From Hyphomicrobiales bacterium (lineage in GTDB: Bacteria > Pseudomonadota > Alphaproteobacteria > Rhizobiales > Rhizobiaceae): a stretch of DNA of 64,000 nucleotides. The notes under the pieces are model-generated. The model searched no databases, was not told where the DNA came from, and saw only the letters and a program-made list of their open reading frames with translations. Of this stretch, positions 62,705 through 64,000 are shown piece by piece. The stretch lies in NCBI GenBank assembly GCA_900468805.1, contig UEIF01000052.1, positions 1 to 64,000 on the forward strand. Reading direction: 5' to 3'. Both the position numbers and the translations under genes were made by a program. Each line of letters starts with the position of its first letter. Positions within the stretch are counted from its first letter, which is position 1.

Positions 62705-63892
62705 TCAGCAGCCGTGCTTTTCGGATGCGCGATAAAGACGCGGTCCGGACATGTCGCTGGGCGGCTCGCCTTCGACCATCACCTTGTTGCGTCCTGCCTC
62801 CTTGGCGGCATAGAGCGCCTTGTCGGCCCGGGCGATCTGCTCATAGAGGGAATGATCGGCCGAACTGGTGCCGGCGACACCGAAACTTGCGGTGATCTTG
62901 CCGTCGAAGCCGATCGCCTTGCGGTCGGCGCCGGCAAAGGCAAGCCGCACCCGGTTGGCGAAATCCGCGCCCGAAACCAGCGGCGTTGCCGGCAGGAAGA
63001 CCACGAATTCCTCGCCGCCGAAGCGCGCCGCGAAGCCGCCTTCCGGCAGCCGCGACTGCAGCATCTCGGCAAAGGCCTGGATGACAGTATCACCAGAGCC
63101 ATGGCCGAAGGTGTCGTTGACCCATTTGAAATTGTCGATGTCGCAGATGATGACAGCGCCTTCGGTGCGCCCGTTCTCGGCCACCATCCTGTCGAAGCCG
63201 CGCCGGTTCAGCGTGCCCGTCAGCGGATCGCGCTCGGCGGCATCGCGGTGCGCGTTGATCATATCGAGTGTGGACGCCGCAAGCGCGGAAAGCGCAAACA
63301 TCAGAGCGAAAACCGAGGCGCCCACCTGCATGAAGAAGGCATATTGCGAGGCAAGAAAACCATCAGGGCCACCATAGGAGGGCGCGATGAAAACCAGGAC
63401 GGCATTGCGGACGAGGATTTCGGCAACGACGAGGCCGGAGACGCCAAGCAGCACCCGGTCGGCTCCGTGGCGGATGCGGCGCAGGCTCTCGATGATGCCG
63501 AAGGTCAGGAGAGCGGCGCAGCCGAGATCGTCGAGCAGCAATTCGGCCGGAATGCTTTCGGCAACCAGCGACGAATAGAGGATGCCCGCATAGGTCGCCA
63601 GCGTGAAACCGAGGCGCCAGCGCAGATAGGACGGCCGCCCGAAGCGGGCAAGCAGCGCGCCGCCATAGAAGAAGAAAGCCGCAAGAAACAGGGCATCGGC
63701 AATCAGCGAGGCGTACTGGTCCGTCAGCGCACCCGCCGTCAGCGGCATCAAAAAGGCAACGGCGGCAAAGAGATAACCCGGGCCCCAGAGCTTCGCCTCT
63801 CGCGAGCCGAACCGGCCGACAATGAGAAACGTGCAGCCGAAGGTCAGCATCATGACCGGTAACAGGAAGGCGAAATTTTCGGTAGAACCCAT
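62705..63892 (-). CDS. GGDEF-domain diguanylate cyclase with MASE-like membrane domain
   Basis: A 395-residue protein from the ATG at 63892 (GAGGATTT upstream). About seven N-terminal hydrophobic helices (residues 1-195) form a membrane sensor. The GGDEF domain (about 215-375) begins DPLTGTLNRRGFDRMV and carries the active-site motif FAARFGGEEFVVFLPATP (GGEEF). The RxxD inhibitory site is not clear. It makes cyclic di-GMP, controlling motility and biofilm. Only a promoter-like gap (63893-64000) follows to the window edge. Confidence 0.93.
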   Translation of the reverse strand: MGSTENFAFLLPVMMLTFGCTFLIVGRFGSREAKLWGPGYLFAAVAFLMPLTAGALTDQYASLIADALFLAAFFFYGGALLARFGRPSYLRWRLGFTLATYAGILYSSLVAESIPAELLLDDLGCAALLTFGIIESLRRIRHGADRVLLGVSGLVVAEILVRNAVLVFIAPSYGGPDGFLASQYAFFMQVGASVFALMFALSALAASTLDMINAHRDAAERDPLTGTLNRRGFDRMVAENGRTEGAVIICDIDNFKWVNDTFGHGSGDTVIQAFAEMLQSRLPEGGFAARFGGEEFVVFLPATPLVSGADFANRVRLAFAGADRKAIGFDGKITASFGVAGTSSADHSLYEQIARADKALYAAKEAGRNKVMVEGEPPSDMSGPRLYRASEKHGC

Positions 63893-64000
63893 AAATCCTC
63901 GCGGCGGGACGCAATACATGACCGGCGCTCGGGATACGCTAGGACTATGACCTTAAAAAAGGAGAAACCGGCCGGGCCTAGAAAATCGTACCAGAATTAA

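Overview
The window looks like a chromosomal segment of an alphaproteobacterium of the Rhizobiaceae (Rhizobium/Agrobacterium/Ensifer relatives). Reasons: a RopA-type Rhizobiales porin at the left edge, cobT/cobS, the DUF47-Pit phosphate pair (orfA-pit of rhizobia), a stand-alone short flagellin, DUF982, DUF1062 and DUF1289 proteins, an animal-type haem peroxidase, an extensin-family lipoprotein, a PleC/DivJ-like kinase, and dense GC-rich coding sequence with short intergenic gaps. I see no rRNA, tRNA, CRISPR array, transposase or integrase.

Layout. 1-8.6 kb: porin, Lrp regulator, uracil-DNA glycosylase-like and nuclease genes, a cell-cycle-type histidine kinase, dgkA, divergent cobT and cobS, DUF1289 and a retropepsin-like protease. 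8.9-20.1 kb: oxidoreductases, hydrolases and their divergent regulators (Rrf2, TetR, LysR), a perfect FNR/FixK box, and an AT-rich two-gene insert (11.5-12.9 kb). 20.2-24.5 kb: chrBA chromate resistance bracketed by two copies of a palindromic repeat, a COQ7-like gene, and a second insert carrying a PLP enzyme. 24.5-31.9 kb: SDR/TetR pair, small ATPases, a PepSY-cytochrome b-response regulator-kinase operon, and a DnaB-like ATPase. 31.9-36.6 kb: LysR/GST, then a cupin-aldo/keto reductase operon flanked by two genes that have each been internally deleted to scars. 36.6-45.2 kb: phosphate transport genes framed by two Nudix genes with a PHO box, PEP mutase-like enzyme, ABC-2 exporter, CDF-like transporter, GNAT and small proteins. 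45.5-64 kb: flagellin, Crp/Fnr regulator, ECF sigma factor, extensin and peroxidase genes, decayed genes around 54-55 kb, a chemoreceptor, thioesterase, a DUF1501/DUF1800 pair, and a diguanylate cyclase.

Most notable: (1) two independent inserts, at 11.3-12.9 kb and 23.4-24.5 kb, have the same architecture. A foreign-looking segment follows an intact host gene (rrf2, coq7) and is followed by a second, diverged copy of that gene's 3' end. This suggests an integration process using protein-gene 3' ends, with no recombinase inside the insert. The first carries an unrecognised membrane protein/343-residue protein pair, the best candidate here for an undescribed system. (2) A perfect PHO box sits between DUF47-pit and a divergent Nudix gene. 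(3) Gene scars, frameshifts and SDR/kinase proteins with substituted catalytic motifs are readable from the sequence.
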